In this document: in pieces, positions 1 to 8,478 of the stretch
Position numbering within the stretch: position 1 is the first letter of the stretch
Layout: the number at the start of each line of letters is the position of its first letter
From: Bacillus pseudomycoides DSM 12442
GTDB taxonomy: Bacteria > Bacillota > Bacilli > Bacillales > Bacillaceae_G
Direction of reading: 5' to 3'
Assembly: GCF_000161455.1 (NCBI RefSeq)
Contig: NZ_CM000745.1
Span: forward strand, 669,724 to 733,723
DNA length: 64,000 bases
Notes under the pieces: generated by a model
Database searches by the model: none
What the model was told of the DNA's origin: nothing
Seen by the model: only the letters and a program-made list of their open reading frames with translations
Made by a program: the position numbers and the translations under genes

Positions 1-639
1 AACTATGTAAGAACGTTTCCTGTTACAACTGGAAAGCGTCAAACGCCAACTCCTGAAGGCATATTTTGTATCATTAATAAATATAAAAATAAAGAATATC
101 ACCGTAAAAATATTCCGGGTGGTGCACCGAATAATCCACTTGGAACAAGATGGCTTGGTTTAAATGAAAAAGAATATGCAATTCATGGTACAAATCGAGA
201 AGGGACAATTGGAAGAAGAGAATCAAACGGTTGCATTCGTATGCATGATCGAGATATACAATGGCTGTATGACCGAGTATCGTTACGGACAAAAGTAATT
301 ATTTCTCAGTTTTATACATCTCCAGAATATGCAGCGCATAAGCTTGGATATCGTGTTACAAGTTGGAATGGACGTATAATAGAAGAAGAACAAATTGGAA
401 TGTTAACACTTGTGGATCGTATGAATATATATTGGCAAGAACCAAATGGCCAATTTACGAAAGTAAAAACAGTATTGCCGAATGAACGATATGCTGTTTA
501 TTCTCGAGGGAAAAATGGAAGTTATTATATAGGTAATAATTTGTATATTATGGATGAAACAGGCGGGAAAATTCGTTATGAGCAAGTGCCTTATTCCATT
601 TTAAGTAATATATATAAGAGGAAATATAATGTACAGTAA
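1..639 (+). CDS. L,D-transpeptidase (YkuD fold), 5' truncated by window edge
   Basis: The reading frame is open from base 1, so the start lies outside the window; 212 codons remain. The YkuD catalytic signature is visible: a His in IHGTN, then about 16 residues later SNGCIRM with the nucleophilic Cys. The TFPVTTGKRQTPTPEG stretch is also typical of this fold. Family members form 3-3 peptidoglycan cross-links or attach proteins to the wall outside the membrane. The ~130 residues after the catalytic motif form an extra C-terminal part without a motif I recognise. The call is firm for the domain; the physiological substrate is unknown. Confidence 0.9.
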   Translation, partial: NYVRTFPVTTGKRQTPTPEGIFCIINKYKNKEYHRKNIPGGAPNNPLGTRWLGLNEKEYAIHGTNREGTIGRRESNGCIRMHDRDIQWLYDRVSLRTKVIISQFYTSPEYAAHKLGYRVTSWNGRIIEEEQIGMLTLVDRMNIYWQEPNGQFTKVKTVLPNERYAVYSRGKNGSYYIGNNLYIMDETGGKIRYEQVPYSILSNIYKRKYNVQ

Positions 640-672
640 AGCTATCGTAAATAGGCGATAGCTTATTTGTTA
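638..672 (+). terminator. Rho-independent terminator after the transpeptidase
   Basis: An inverted repeat GCTATCG/CGATAGC directly follows the TAA stop and runs into a T-rich stretch. Confidence 0.7.
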
Positions 673-679
673 TATAAAT

Positions 680-832
680 AAAAAGCGAAAGACCTTTCTT
701 TTTGGATGAGAGAGAGGATCCGTCCGTGGATAGAAGCGGTCAGAGCCTTTTTTGGCCCCATGCCATGTTAAAACAAAGAGAGGAAATGAGTGGAGGTCTC
801 TGTTTGTTTTCATAGCCGCGATTTATATAGCA
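680..832 (+). repeat. bcr1-like intergenic repeat, copy 1
   Basis: About 150 bp containing the blocks ACCTTTCTTTTT, GATAGAAGCGGTCAGAG, GCCCCATGCCATG and TTTTCATAGCCGCGA. The same ordered blocks recur at 22.2, 40.1, 54.9, 55.7 and 59.3 kb. Complementary AAACAAAGAGAG and GTCTCTGTTTGTTTT arms allow a hairpin. Length and copy number fit bcr1, a B. cereus-group repeat with mobile-element traits; the name is inferred, not searched. Confidence 0.75.
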
Positions 833-910
833 AAGTATAATTAGTTGGTCCAATCGCAACTATTCTGTTCTTGTGAATATAATACAGTACAGATTGGGGG
901 CGGGCGTGTT

Positions 911-1183
911 ATGAGAAAAGGGAATAGCCAATTTGCATTTAAAATCTTTTTGTTAACGAATTGCTTATTTATTATTTATTTGTATGTTTCATTTATGTTT
1001 AATCTGTATATTCCCTATATTGATTTATTACTTTTCGTTGGTTTTATTTGGTCCTTTGTTGAAGCGAGAGAAGGGGAAGATGGAATCTATCGCAGGATAA
1101 CATTGTTTGGAACAGTTTTTATATTAATTGTGTATATAACGATAATGCATGATGCATGGAAGTATGGGGTTGTTATAATGTAG
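911..1183 (+). CDS. Small hydrophobic membrane protein, unknown function
   Basis: 90 residues. The ATG at 911 is preferred over an upstream in-frame ATG at 845 because a G-rich ribosome binding site (GGGGGCGGG) lies just upstream of 911. The sequence has three hydrophobic stretches (about residues 12-30, 34-46 and 60-78), predicting a small polytopic membrane protein, with a charged loop EAREGEDGIYRR between them. It is a single gene between the bcr1-like repeat and a hairpin. I do not recognise the family. Confidence 0.55.
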   Translation: MRKGNSQFAFKIFLLTNCLFIIYLYVSFMFNLYIPYIDLLLFVGFIWSFVEAREGEDGIYRRITLFGTVFILIVYITIMHDAWKYGVVIM

Positions 1184-1212
1184 AAGCATACCTTTAGCTG
1201 TATGCTTCTACA
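1181..1212 (+). terminator. Hairpin after the small membrane protein
   Basis: An 11-bp perfect inverted repeat TAGAAGCATAC/GTATGCTTCTA starts on the stop codon. No real T-tract follows, so termination may be weak. Confidence 0.5.
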
Positions 1213-1431
1213 TCTTAAAGCGTTAGGAAAGAAACGATTGCCCGCGATTTGTACAAGTTAAGGCAACAACTTTCTTTTCAAAATGTTTACCATCTGTTAA
1301 TGATGAATGAATATCATGGCATACAAAGTCGATTAGTAATTCCCCGATATAAAAAACGTGTCTTATTTTTGTTCGTCTCTTAAATAGTATGTTTATACAT
1401 ATTATTTAAGACATGAGGGAAAAAAAGAAAG
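1213..1431. other. Intergenic region, possible gene remnant
   Basis: No supported gene. On the minus strand a stop-to-stop frame (about 1224-1397) would encode a peptide containing LLIDFVCHDIHSS and VVALTCTNRG, but it has no ATG, GTG or TTG start and no ribosome binding site. It may be a decayed gene fragment or chance. Confidence 0.25.
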
Positions 1432-1466
1432 AAAAATCCCCATCTCAAAAGGAGATGGGGATTTAC
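1432..1466 (-). terminator. Terminator of the DUF1540 gene
   Basis: A 13-bp inverted repeat with arms ATCCCCATCTC/GAGATGGGGAT lies right after the minus-strand stop at 1470 and is followed on that strand by a long T-rich run. Confidence 0.85.
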
Positions 1467-1469
1467 GTC

Positions 1470-1682
1470 TTAATATTTCGGTCTAAACGTTTGACAACAA
1501 GTCTCAACACTTGCTGACGCAGAGCTTTCAAGTGTTTCACCTGTTAAGGCCGAATTTGTATAAGATTCATTTGATTGATTCGTGTTTTGATCATCAGGCT
1601 GGACAAAGATTGAATTCGCCTGACAAAAATTCCCTTGTCCCCAAAATGAACAATTGGACACAGAACAGCGTACCTCTGGCAT
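1470..1682 (-). CDS. DUF1540 cysteine-rich small protein
   Basis: 70 residues with a strong ribosome binding site (AGGAGGGGG) before the ATG. The N-terminal part has the DUF1540 pattern VxCxVxxCxFW...CxA (Cys 6, 11 and 20), and a second Cys pair sits near the C terminus (ETCCQ). DUF1540 proteins are small cysteine-rich proteins of unknown role found in spore formers; metal binding is a reasonable guess only. It lies downstream of the thiol-oxidase pair on the same strand with no obvious terminator between, so read-through is possible. Confidence 0.8.
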   Translation of the reverse strand: MPEVRCSVSNCSFWGQGNFCQANSIFVQPDDQNTNQSNESYTNSALTGETLESSASASVETCCQTFRPKY

Positions 1683-1754
1683 AAAACCCCCTCCTTATAC
1701 ATTAGTGTGGGATTTTACACAGCTTTCATGTATAGAAGGAGTTTCCTTTTCTTA

Positions 1755-2174
1755 TTACTTCTTGTTTTCTTTAAACCATTTTTCAAAAGTATCTTTTGGC
1801 TGTTCGCCACTAATGCGGCTTACTTCTTTTCCGTCTTTGAAATGAATAATTGTTGGTGTTCCTTCAATTTTATAATCATCCCAAGTTGGGTTATCGTTTA
1901 AAATATCAATGACTTTCATATCAATGTTCATGTCTTTAGCCATTGGTACAACAATAGGTGAGACTTTTTCACAGTAGTGACAATCTGTTTGATAGAAGTA
2001 AATGGTTTGTTCTTTCTTTTCCTCGTTATTTTTACGAATATCAGAAGAAGAGATTTTATTTGTATAGTAATTTTTTTCTTGTTTCGCTGTATTTTTGTTT
2101 TCCATCTGTGTTACAGCAAAAATAGCTGCAAATAAGACGATAATAATACCGCCAAAGATAAGCATTTTTTTCAT
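1755..2174 (-). CDS. Membrane-anchored thioredoxin-like thiol-disulfide oxidoreductase
   Basis: 139 residues. A single N-terminal membrane anchor (about residues 4-22) precedes a thioredoxin fold with the active site C65-H-Y-C68 (QTDCHYCEK) and the cis-proline region EGTPTIIHF. The CxxC faces outside the membrane, fitting a Bdb/DsbA-type oxidase or reductase of exported proteins. Its start lies 12 bp after the stop of the DsbB-like gene, so the two are almost certainly one operon: the quinone-linked partner reoxidises the thioredoxin-like protein. It resembles BdbA-type proteins; exact orthology is not established. Confidence 0.85.
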   Translation of the reverse strand: MKKMLIFGGIIIVLFAAIFAVTQMENKNTAKQEKNYYTNKISSSDIRKNNEEKKEQTIYFYQTDCHYCEKVSPIVVPMAKDMNIDMKVIDILNDNPTWDDYKIEGTPTIIHFKDGKEVSRISGEQPKDTFEKWFKENKK

Positions 2175-2186
2175 TATGTCATCTCC

Positions 2187-2606
2187 TTATTTATTTTTAA
2201 TTACAATCAAACTACAAATGGCAATCGTGACAAATCCGATAAGTGCCAAAAATGGGATTGTGACAAATCCGAACCAGTTTATATATTCCCCCGTACAAGG
2301 CACACGTCCACAAGCTGCTCCTGCTGCTGAGAATGCAGAAACTTTTTGAATGGCATAATGATATAACGAAATACAGGCACCAATACTTGCAATTGGTAAA
2401 GAATATGTAGCAATGCGGTAGTCTTTTTTTACAACTGCAATACCAAGCCATAAAACAAATGGGTACATAAAAATGCGTTGATACCAACAAAGTACACAAG
2501 GCTCAAATTTCATGATCTCAGAAAAATATAAGCTTCCAAGTGTAGCAATAAAAGAAGCTCCCCAAGCAGTAAACAATGCATATTCTTGTTTTTTCTCACG
2601 TTTCAT
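2187..2606 (-). CDS. bdbC: DsbB/BdbC-type disulfide bond formation protein
   Basis: 139 residues with four hydrophobic segments, as in DsbB. The two redox Cys pairs are present: C37-V-L-C40 in the CVLCWYQR motif at the first outer loop and C99...C104 (CGRVPC) in the second. The family passes electrons from an extracytoplasmic thiol oxidase to membrane quinone. First gene of a two-gene unit with the thioredoxin-like protein downstream. The start has an AGAGAGGT ribosome binding site. Confident for family; the bdbC name is the Bacillus convention. Confidence 0.88.
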   Translation of the reverse strand: MKREKKQEYALFTAWGASFIATLGSLYFSEIMKFEPCVLCWYQRIFMYPFVLWLGIAVVKKDYRIATYSLPIASIGACISLYHYAIQKVSAFSAAGAACGRVPCTGEYINWFGFVTIPFLALIGFVTIAICSLIVIKNK

Positions 2607-2721
2607 GTTTTTTACCTCTCTTATAATAGTTACATACTAAATTATAGTATGAAAAGGACAAGAAAATAAAGAGAAAATATTTTTATCAAGGAAAGTTTTA
2701 TAAGGGGAAAACTTGGAAATA

Positions 2722-2752
2722 AAAAAACAAGGTCCATGAACCTTGTTTTTAG
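2722..2752 (-). terminator. Terminator of LCP gene
   Basis: AAAACAAGGT/ACCTTGTTTT inverted repeat overlapping the stop region of the gene ending at 2749, with a T-tract on the minus strand. Confidence 0.85.
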
Positions 2753-3630
2753 GGGGTGTTTACGGCTTTTGTAGCATTGAAAAATTTTTGAATTGCTTCT
2801 TTATTTGTTTCTGGATTTATTTTTAATACGGAACCAGCGTGTTTGGTAAGAGCAGATTCATATTCGTTATCAATTGGAATTCGCATCGTTTCTATATTAT
2901 CAATGGGTTGAAACAAAATATTATTCCCAAGTGAAAAGAGCGTTGGTATATCTAGATTTGTTTTTATATATGGAGAGAGTTCATGTGCCATTATTGGTAA
3001 ATTTAGTACCCCATCTATAGAGTGAACTTTATCAGTAAGGGTTTGTTTCAATGCCCGGAGTACTTCTTGTTGTCGTTTCACACGGCCAAAGTCACTTTCA
3101 GTATCATGGCGAAAACGCGCGTATTTTAGTAAATCTTTCCCGTGAAGAGGTTGTATTTCTGGCTTTACATGTAGTCCCATATCATCGATTATTGTTTGTG
3201 TAACATTCACTTCAATTCCTTCAGGTGCAATGGTATCCACAATTTTAACAAATGCTTCAAAATCAATCGTAACGTAATGAGAAACATCGATTCCAAAATT
3301 ATGTTGAATCGTCTTTCGTAATAATTCAGGGCCGCCATAGTAATAGGCAGCGTTGATTTTATTATATTTTTTATCATAAGAAGGAATTTCTACATAACTA
3401 TCCCGCATAATTGAAGCGAGCTTTGCTGTATTTTCTTTTTTATTGTACTGGGCAATCATAATTGTATCAGCACGGGCTTGTTGTTCACCTCGTGAATCGC
3501 TACCGATAATTAAGATATTCCATATGTTTTTCTCTTGTTTTACCCCTTGAAATAAATGAGGATTATTCGCTTTTTCACAACCAATTAGCAGTATCATCAT
3601 GCTGAGAAATACGTACAAGGATTTATACAA
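2749..3630 (-). CDS. LytR-CpsA-Psr (LCP) family cell-wall ligase, lipoprotein
   Basis: 293 residues from a TTG start at 3630. That start gives a clean lipoprotein signal (MYKSLYVFLSMM then LIGC) and has GGACGG 9 bases upstream. Longer in-frame starts up to 3708 would run into the terminator of the preceding gene, so I reject them. LCP motifs are visible: IGSDSRGE, RADTIMIAQ, SIMRDSYVEIP, KINAAYYYGG and ARFRHDTESDFGRVKRQQ with the conserved Asp/Arg residues that bind the polyprenyl-pyrophosphate substrate. LCP enzymes transfer anionic polymers such as teichoic acids to peptidoglycan. A second LCP gene lies at 20.3-21.7 kb. Confidence 0.88.
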   Translation of the reverse strand: MYKSLYVFLSMMILLIGCEKANNPHLFQGVKQEKNIWNILIIGSDSRGEQQARADTIMIAQYNKKENTAKLASIMRDSYVEIPSYDKKYNKINAAYYYGGPELLRKTIQHNFGIDVSHYVTIDFEAFVKIVDTIAPEGIEVNVTQTIIDDMGLHVKPEIQPLHGKDLLKYARFRHDTESDFGRVKRQQEVLRALKQTLTDKVHSIDGVLNLPIMAHELSPYIKTNLDIPTLFSLGNNILFQPIDNIETMRIPIDNEYESALTKHAGSVLKINPETNKEAIQKFFNATKAVNTP

Positions 3631-3692
3631 ATAATCACGTCCGTCCACTATTGATATGTGTATTATGAACGGGTATGTGGAAAAATATTCAA

Positions 3693-3725
3693 AAAGCGCT
3701 ATTCTCAAAGGGAGAATAGCGCTTC
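3693..3725 (-). terminator. Terminator after the 82-residue gene
   Basis: Perfect 12-bp stem AGCGCTATTCTC/GAGAATAGCGCT with TTTTTG after it on the minus strand. Confidence 0.88.
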
Positions 3726-3727
3726 AT

Positions 3728-3976
3728 TTACATTTGTACTTGGTCTATTTCTTCTATATGCGACTTTTGTGAAGCATGGTCGATATATTGGAATAGAAGT
3801 TGAAGTTGTTTATCTACTTCTGGTAGTTCTTTTCCATATTTGTAAGCATGTAAAAAATGCTCGATTCGTTTAGAAAATAATTGATCATCAGTTTGCACCA
3901 TTAAAACAAGCAACTTGTCCCAATTACAACAATACGTGTAATAGAGAGCTTTATCGTAGTCGTTATATGTCTGCAT
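3728..3976 (-). CDS. Hypothetical 82-residue helical protein
   Basis: 82 residues with a good ribosome binding site (TAAGGAGG) and its own terminator, so it is very likely a real gene. It is predicted to be soluble and mostly helical, with an acidic C terminus (HIEEIDQVQM) and a YCCNWDK motif near residue 18. No signal peptide or membrane segment. I do not recognise the family. Confidence 0.6.
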   Translation of the reverse strand: MQTYNDYDKALYYTYCCNWDKLLVLMVQTDDQLFSKRIEHFLHAYKYGKELPEVDKQLQLLFQYIDHASQKSHIEEIDQVQM

Positions 3977-4072
3977 TGTGTACCCTCCTTACTGAGGAGT
4001 TATATATAGTGTACGTCAATCGAGAAGAAAAACACTTGAAAGAATTTGCTAAGGGAAATGTTATGTAAAAAA

Positions 4073-4100
4073 TAAAAAACGAGGGAATTCCTCGTTTTTA
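4073..4100 (-). terminator. Terminator of PCYCGC lipoprotein gene
   Basis: AAAAACGAGG/CCTCGTTTTT stem directly after the stop; T-rich on the minus strand. Confidence 0.85.
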
Positions 4101-4595
4101 CGCTTTTGGCATTGGGGTAGGCGTTGGTTTTGCGTAGCCTTCTTTATATTTATTATCAATGTATTTTCGAATTTCAAGAGTCGATTTTCCTTTTTGATGC
4201 ATAGATGCAGATTCGACTGCAATTTCTAAACAGTTTACACAGGTCGTTGCGTGAGAATCCCAAACAACTTCTCCATTTTTCTTAATTTCACGAATAAAAC
4301 AGTTTTTATTATTTTTATGTCCCACACTTTCTCCGCATCCACAGTAACAAGGTATCCAATTTAATAATTCGGCATTTTTTCCTGCAACTGTATAGATTTC
4401 TTTCATTTGTGGGTCTAGTTTGTCCAGAAACGTTGGTAGTGTGTCGATTCCTTTTGTTGTTTCTTGTATATCACCTTGCTGAGAATGAGAAGCGTGTTCT
4501 TCTTTAGGTTCAGACGATTGTTTCTTTTCCGCTGCACCACATCCAGAAAGCGCGAGACTGCTTATTACAAGTAGAGAGAATAGATATTTTTTCAT
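4098..4595 (-). CDS. PCYCGC-motif lipoprotein
   Basis: 165 residues from the ATG at 4595. The ATG six bases upstream (4601) is only 2 bases from the AAGGGG ribosome binding site, so 4595 with 8-base spacing is better. The lipobox LSGC places the lipid-modified Cys at residue 19. The middle carries the defining PCYCGCG motif followed by further cysteines (NNKNCFI, TTCVNCLE), suggesting metal or redox chemistry outside the membrane. The family has no established function. The proline-rich tail PTPTPMP is odd and probably unstructured. Confidence 0.85.
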   Translation of the reverse strand: MKKYLFSLLVISSLALSGCGAAEKKQSSEPKEEHASHSQQGDIQETTKGIDTLPTFLDKLDPQMKEIYTVAGKNAELLNWIPCYCGCGESVGHKNNKNCFIREIKKNGEVVWDSHATTCVNCLEIAVESASMHQKGKSTLEIRKYIDNKYKEGYAKPTPTPMPKA

Positions 4596-4653
4596 CTGCA
4601 TATCCCCTTTGCCTTTGTATTAGTAAAATTGTACCAAAATCGCTAGTGCTTTC

Positions 4654-5754
4654 CTATGGTGAAGTTTTATTTTGTTTATTTTTCAATCGCCAGCGAATGG
4701 AATGCCATAGAAAAAGGAGAGGGATATAAACGTATACGATATACAGACCAGCCCGGGATAAGAGCGTGTTCAATGTGTTAACATGTTCTCTATTTATAAT
4801 AAATAAAGACGCGATATACACAACGAAAATGAAAAAAGGCAATGTAAACTTAAACGGAATATGGAACGATCGTTTCATGGATTGGCAAGAAGACCAAATT
4901 GTTACGCAAAGATTAGGTAAAATGATGAGAAACCAAACAAAAATAATGATGTACTCAAATCGTTGAATGAAAGGAACTTTAATAATTTTAAGCATTGTTA
5001 AGGTTGCCCAAGTTGTACGCTGCAAAAGTCCTTCACTAAAGTACATGAAAGAAATGAGTGCTAAGATAACGTAAATAATGGTTGTTAAAGCAATTCCACC
5101 GTGTGCCCATCTTTTTAGAGATTTTCCTTTTTCAATGAGTGGGTATACAAATAGTAATGCTTCAAATCCGAGAAATTCTAATATAGAATCTTTTGCTGAT
5201 TGAAAAATTTGTAAAGGTGAATGCGTCAAAATAGGTAAAATATTACGGAAATGAGCATATTTCATTGGGAAAATTAAAAAAAAGATTACAAAAAAAGGAA
5301 TGACGATCCCCCAAAAGCAGATACCGGTTACAGAGCGAAATCCACCTTTTATAACATAAAAAACAATGAATAAAAAGAGTACATTCAACTTCCACGATTT
5401 AATTGTGGGAAATACCCAAACTTGAATGACTTCAATATATGTTTGCAGAATGGTAAGGCAAAATAAAAGAAAATAAGCAGTAAAGCATAGAGAAAAGAAA
5501 GATCCGATCCACTTTCCAAAGCATGTTGTATGTATATTGATTAAGTCGTTATCTTTCTCTAGCATCGCTAATATACAAAATAAAACAATGTGAGTTGCAA
5601 ATCCCATAAGGATAAGGGAAATCCAAGCGTCATATCCAGCGCTTTTAATCAGGATACGTTGAAATCCTAAAATTCCTACTCCGATTTGAAGAGAATGAAC
5701 TAAAAAGAAAGCGAAGTAAGGAGATACTGTTAGTTCTTTGCTGCGGGTATTCAT
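4654..5754 (-). CDS. GerAB-family germinant receptor permease subunit
   Basis: 366 residues with about ten hydrophobic segments and the Ger(x)B pattern (SPYFAFFLVHSLQIGVGILG near the N terminus, FLGFEALLFVYP in the middle). This subunit resembles APC-type amino acid transporters and forms the germinant-binding part of spore receptors in the inner membrane. Third gene of an A-C-B operon, 12 bp behind the C subunit. The A-C-B order is shared by gerK-type operons; in the B. cereus group gerL is another candidate, but the name cannot be settled from this sequence alone. Confidence 0.9.
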   Translation of the reverse strand: MNTRSKELTVSPYFAFFLVHSLQIGVGILGFQRILIKSAGYDAWISLILMGFATHIVLFCILAMLEKDNDLINIHTTCFGKWIGSFFSLCFTAYFLLFCLTILQTYIEVIQVWVFPTIKSWKLNVLFLFIVFYVIKGGFRSVTGICFWGIVIPFFVIFFLIFPMKYAHFRNILPILTHSPLQIFQSAKDSILEFLGFEALLFVYPLIEKGKSLKRWAHGGIALTTIIYVILALISFMYFSEGLLQRTTWATLTMLKIIKVPFIQRFEYIIIFVWFLIILPNLCVTIWSSCQSMKRSFHIPFKFTLPFFIFVVYIASLFIINREHVNTLNTLLSRAGLYIVYVYIPLLFLWHSIRWRLKNKQNKTSP

Positions 5755-5766
5755 ATCGTCACCTCA

Positions 5767-6849
5767 TCATTCTCCGATACCAGATTGCACAACATTAACC
5801 TTTACATCAATATTTACATCTACAGATGGATACATTTTATGTATTTGTTGTATGTTCCATTTTCTCGTGCGGCTTCTAATTTGATCCTGTATTCCTAACG
5901 GATCTATTTGTTTTTGTTGAAATTGCTGAATCAAAGCTTTAGACTGTTTTTCCATCGTTTGCTCGATTTGTTTTTTGATATAAGCTATATTTTGAGGCTT
6001 CGTTAAATTAAGCCAATTCGGAGAGTTTTTTATCAAACCATTTAGTTTTAAACGAATGTTTACTTTCGGAATCTCACCATCTCCATCAAGATAATAGGTG
6101 CTTTTTCCAGATAAGTTTTGTGTGACTACAAGCCCTTTATGGCCATCTTTTTGGATGGACGTTTCATAACGACCATTTTTAGTAGGATGAGTCAGTAATT
6201 TTACTAAAAATGAATCTTTTTCATCGGTAAACATAACTACTTTGTCTTTTTTGAGAAATGCAAGTCCTTTTACTGTAGCCGCTTTATTATTACTCATTTG
6301 AATGTAAGGAATGAATGGATCGGATCCATATGAATAGTAATCATATAAAAAAACATTTAAAGTAGCACGAGGAATATTTTCATTCATCATATTTTGATCC
6401 AGCAAGTCAGAGAGATATAATGAACCATTTGACGCAACATGTTTTAACAGCTTTTCTGCTGAGCCGTCGACAAATGCAAATTGTACATCTCTTCCAATGT
6501 TGGGATCTCTTTGTAAATTACTCACAATATCACCAATCCCATATGTACCAAAAGACTTCCCAAATAACACAGTACGCATTTGTCCTACAACAACATTGTG
6601 AGGGGACTTTCCATTCATACGAGATGCGATTGTTTCAATCGAATTTGCCGATGTTGACTGAATTTTTGGTTTCGTCTGTACACCACGGGTATAGTCGGGA
6701 TACAAAATCGTTCCTTGAACTTCTTTATTTTTGTTTATATCGAATCCCGCAACATGAATAATTCTTTGTGTATCAATAATTTGAGTTTGAGTGCAAGCAG
6801 ATTGGAAAAATAATCCCCCAATGATCCATACAGTTAAAAATTTTTTCAT
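5767..6849 (-). CDS. Ger(x)C-family germinant receptor lipoprotein
   Basis: 360 residues. The N terminus MKKFLTVWIIGGLFFQSAC is a lipoprotein signal with Cys 19 as the likely acylated residue. The following TQTQIIDTQRIIHVAGFD and the C-terminal segment rich in VDVNIDVKVNVVQSG are typical of Ger(x)C. The start overlaps the stop of the A subunit gene by four bases (ATGA), indicating translational coupling. It is anchored on the outer face of the spore inner membrane and works with the A and B subunits in nutrient-triggered germination. Confidence 0.92.
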   Translation of the reverse strand: MKKFLTVWIIGGLFFQSACTQTQIIDTQRIIHVAGFDINKNKEVQGTILYPDYTRGVQTKPKIQSTSANSIETIASRMNGKSPHNVVVGQMRTVLFGKSFGTYGIGDIVSNLQRDPNIGRDVQFAFVDGSAEKLLKHVASNGSLYLSDLLDQNMMNENIPRATLNVFLYDYYSYGSDPFIPYIQMSNNKAATVKGLAFLKKDKVVMFTDEKDSFLVKLLTHPTKNGRYETSIQKDGHKGLVVTQNLSGKSTYYLDGDGEIPKVNIRLKLNGLIKNSPNWLNLTKPQNIAYIKKQIEQTMEKQSKALIQQFQQKQIDPLGIQDQIRSRTRKWNIQQIHKMYPSVDVNIDVKVNVVQSGIGE

Positions 6850-8363
6850 GTCTTTTCACCATCACGTTTTGTCTTTGCTTTACTCGGGTTATAGCGCCAA
6901 TTCGATTTTGGGCGTAGAAAAGAAGGACGCTGCGCTGTGTGGCTAAATGGGAAGCGAATAAAACCTTCAGATGCAGCTAAACCACGAAATGGATATAAAG
7001 GTACTAAGTAAGGTGATCCAAGTGATTTTAACTGAATTAAGTGCGTAAGTATCATCACAAATCCAACAATAAGACCAAGTCCGCCAAAGGCACCGGCTAA
7101 AACAATGAGTGGAAACCGGAGCAAACGAATTGTCGAAGACATCTTCACTGTCGGTGTGGTGAAAGAAGCTAATGCAGATAATGCGACTGCAATTAATAAA
7201 ATTGTACTCGTTAAAGCAGCTTGAACAGAAGCTTGTCCAATAACAATTCCACCGACAATACCAATGGTTTGACCGACCTTTGTAGGTAAGCGTGCTCCAG
7301 CTTCACGAAGTAATTCAATTGTAATTTCTAAAAAGAGTGCTTCTAAAACTGGGGGAAAAGGTACATTGGCTCTAGAAAAAATAATAGGTCCTAACAAATC
7401 TGATGGAATCATTTGATAATGAAATGTTAAGACAGCTGTATAAATGGCAGAAGAAAATAGAGAAAATAAAGCACCAAAAAAGCGAATAATCCGGAAGAAG
7501 GAGCCGATGATCCATGGTAAATAATAATCTTCTGGAGAAACAAAAAAATCTAATAATGTTGTTGGTCCGGCTAATGCATACGGTGATCCGTCTGTTAAAA
7601 TTAATACTTGACCAGTGATAAGAGCGAATACAGCCCGATCAACTCGCTCAGTTGGCAGTAAAACGGGAAAGGGTGAGTTACTATTATCACTCAAAAATTG
7701 TTCAATCATTGTCGCATCAAAAGGAACATCAAAATCAATATCTTGAAGACGCTGCGTCGCTGTATTAATGTGTTGTTCATTTGTTAGTCCTTTTATATAG
7801 GCAATGGTAACATGTGTCTTGGACATAGAACCGACAATAATCTCTTTAAAAATGAGTTGCTCTGTTATGATGCCGCGACGTAATAAGTGAATATTTATAT
7901 CAATGCTCTCCACAAAACCAACTTTCGGTCCAATTACACTATATTCATTTTCAGTATCATTATATAAACGCTTACCAAGAACGGTACTTTCTGCTTGAAT
8001 TAAAGCATACTGTGCAGCATGTGATGTATTTTGTAACTCTATGAGTACATATCCACCCAATAACTTTTCACGAATATCATCAATGGAAGGAGAGATAATA
8101 ATGTCTTCAATAAAGACGATGTTTGTCAAGTCTGCAATGTTTTGGATTTGTTCTAATTGCTTTTTAATAGGTGTCAAAATAAATCGTTTAATTATGAGCT
8201 CTTCCACGACAGATTTATAATAAAAAAGACAGAGTTTTCCATCTTCTGTTATGTTGTAGGATACAAAATCCGTAGATTCTTTCATCGTATGAATAAATTC
8301 TGGAATGGTACAGCTCATTTTTTTGTTTTTTGCTTTAGAATTTTTTCGTGGTAAGCTAAACAA
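6846..8363 (-). CDS. GerAA-family germinant receptor subunit
   Basis: 505 residues. The start is TTG at 8363, with GGAAGGAG upstream and no usable ATG nearby. The large N-terminal cytoplasmic domain is followed by about five to six membrane segments and a basic tail. Family hallmarks include PFPVLLPTERVDRAVFAL, LTDGSPYALAGPTTLLDFF and FPPVLEALFLEITIELLREAG. First gene of the gerA-type operon. Such operons are usually transcribed late in the forespore by sigma-G, but I see no convincing sigma-G promoter in the ~100 bp upstream. Confidence 0.93.
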   Translation of the reverse strand: MFSLPRKNSKAKNKKMSCTIPEFIHTMKESTDFVSYNITEDGKLCLFYYKSVVEELIIKRFILTPIKKQLEQIQNIADLTNIVFIEDIIISPSIDDIREKLLGGYVLIELQNTSHAAQYALIQAESTVLGKRLYNDTENEYSVIGPKVGFVESIDINIHLLRRGIITEQLIFKEIIVGSMSKTHVTIAYIKGLTNEQHINTATQRLQDIDFDVPFDATMIEQFLSDNSNSPFPVLLPTERVDRAVFALITGQVLILTDGSPYALAGPTTLLDFFVSPEDYYLPWIIGSFFRIIRFFGALFSLFSSAIYTAVLTFHYQMIPSDLLGPIIFSRANVPFPPVLEALFLEITIELLREAGARLPTKVGQTIGIVGGIVIGQASVQAALTSTILLIAVALSALASFTTPTVKMSSTIRLLRFPLIVLAGAFGGLGLIVGFVMILTHLIQLKSLGSPYLVPLYPFRGLAASEGFIRFPFSHTAQRPSFLRPKSNWRYNPSKAKTKRDGEKT

Positions 8364-8436
8364 TAATTTTCACTCCTTCCCTTATATGGAATGCTCTCGT
8401 TAGTTTTTTTTGGAAGAACAAATTTTATACAGGAAA

Positions 8437-8477
8437 CATAAAAAAGGAAGGGCAACAAATGCTTCTTCCTTTTTATG
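8437..8477 (-). terminator. Terminator of the secreted helical protein gene
   Basis: 13-bp stem CATAAAAAGGAAG/CTTCCTTTTTATG between the gene ending at 8479 and the ger operon; followed by poor T-tract. Confidence 0.6.
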
Positions 8478-8478
8478 T

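Noticed and set aside
1224..1397. Minus-strand peptide with LLIDFVCHDIHSS
   Set aside because: No start codon or ribosome binding site; kept only as a possible remnant.
3631..3708. N-terminal extension of the LCP lipoprotein to an ATG at 3708
   Set aside because: It would run through the terminator hairpin of the preceding gene and break the lipoprotein signal; the TTG at 3630 has a proper site and signal peptide.
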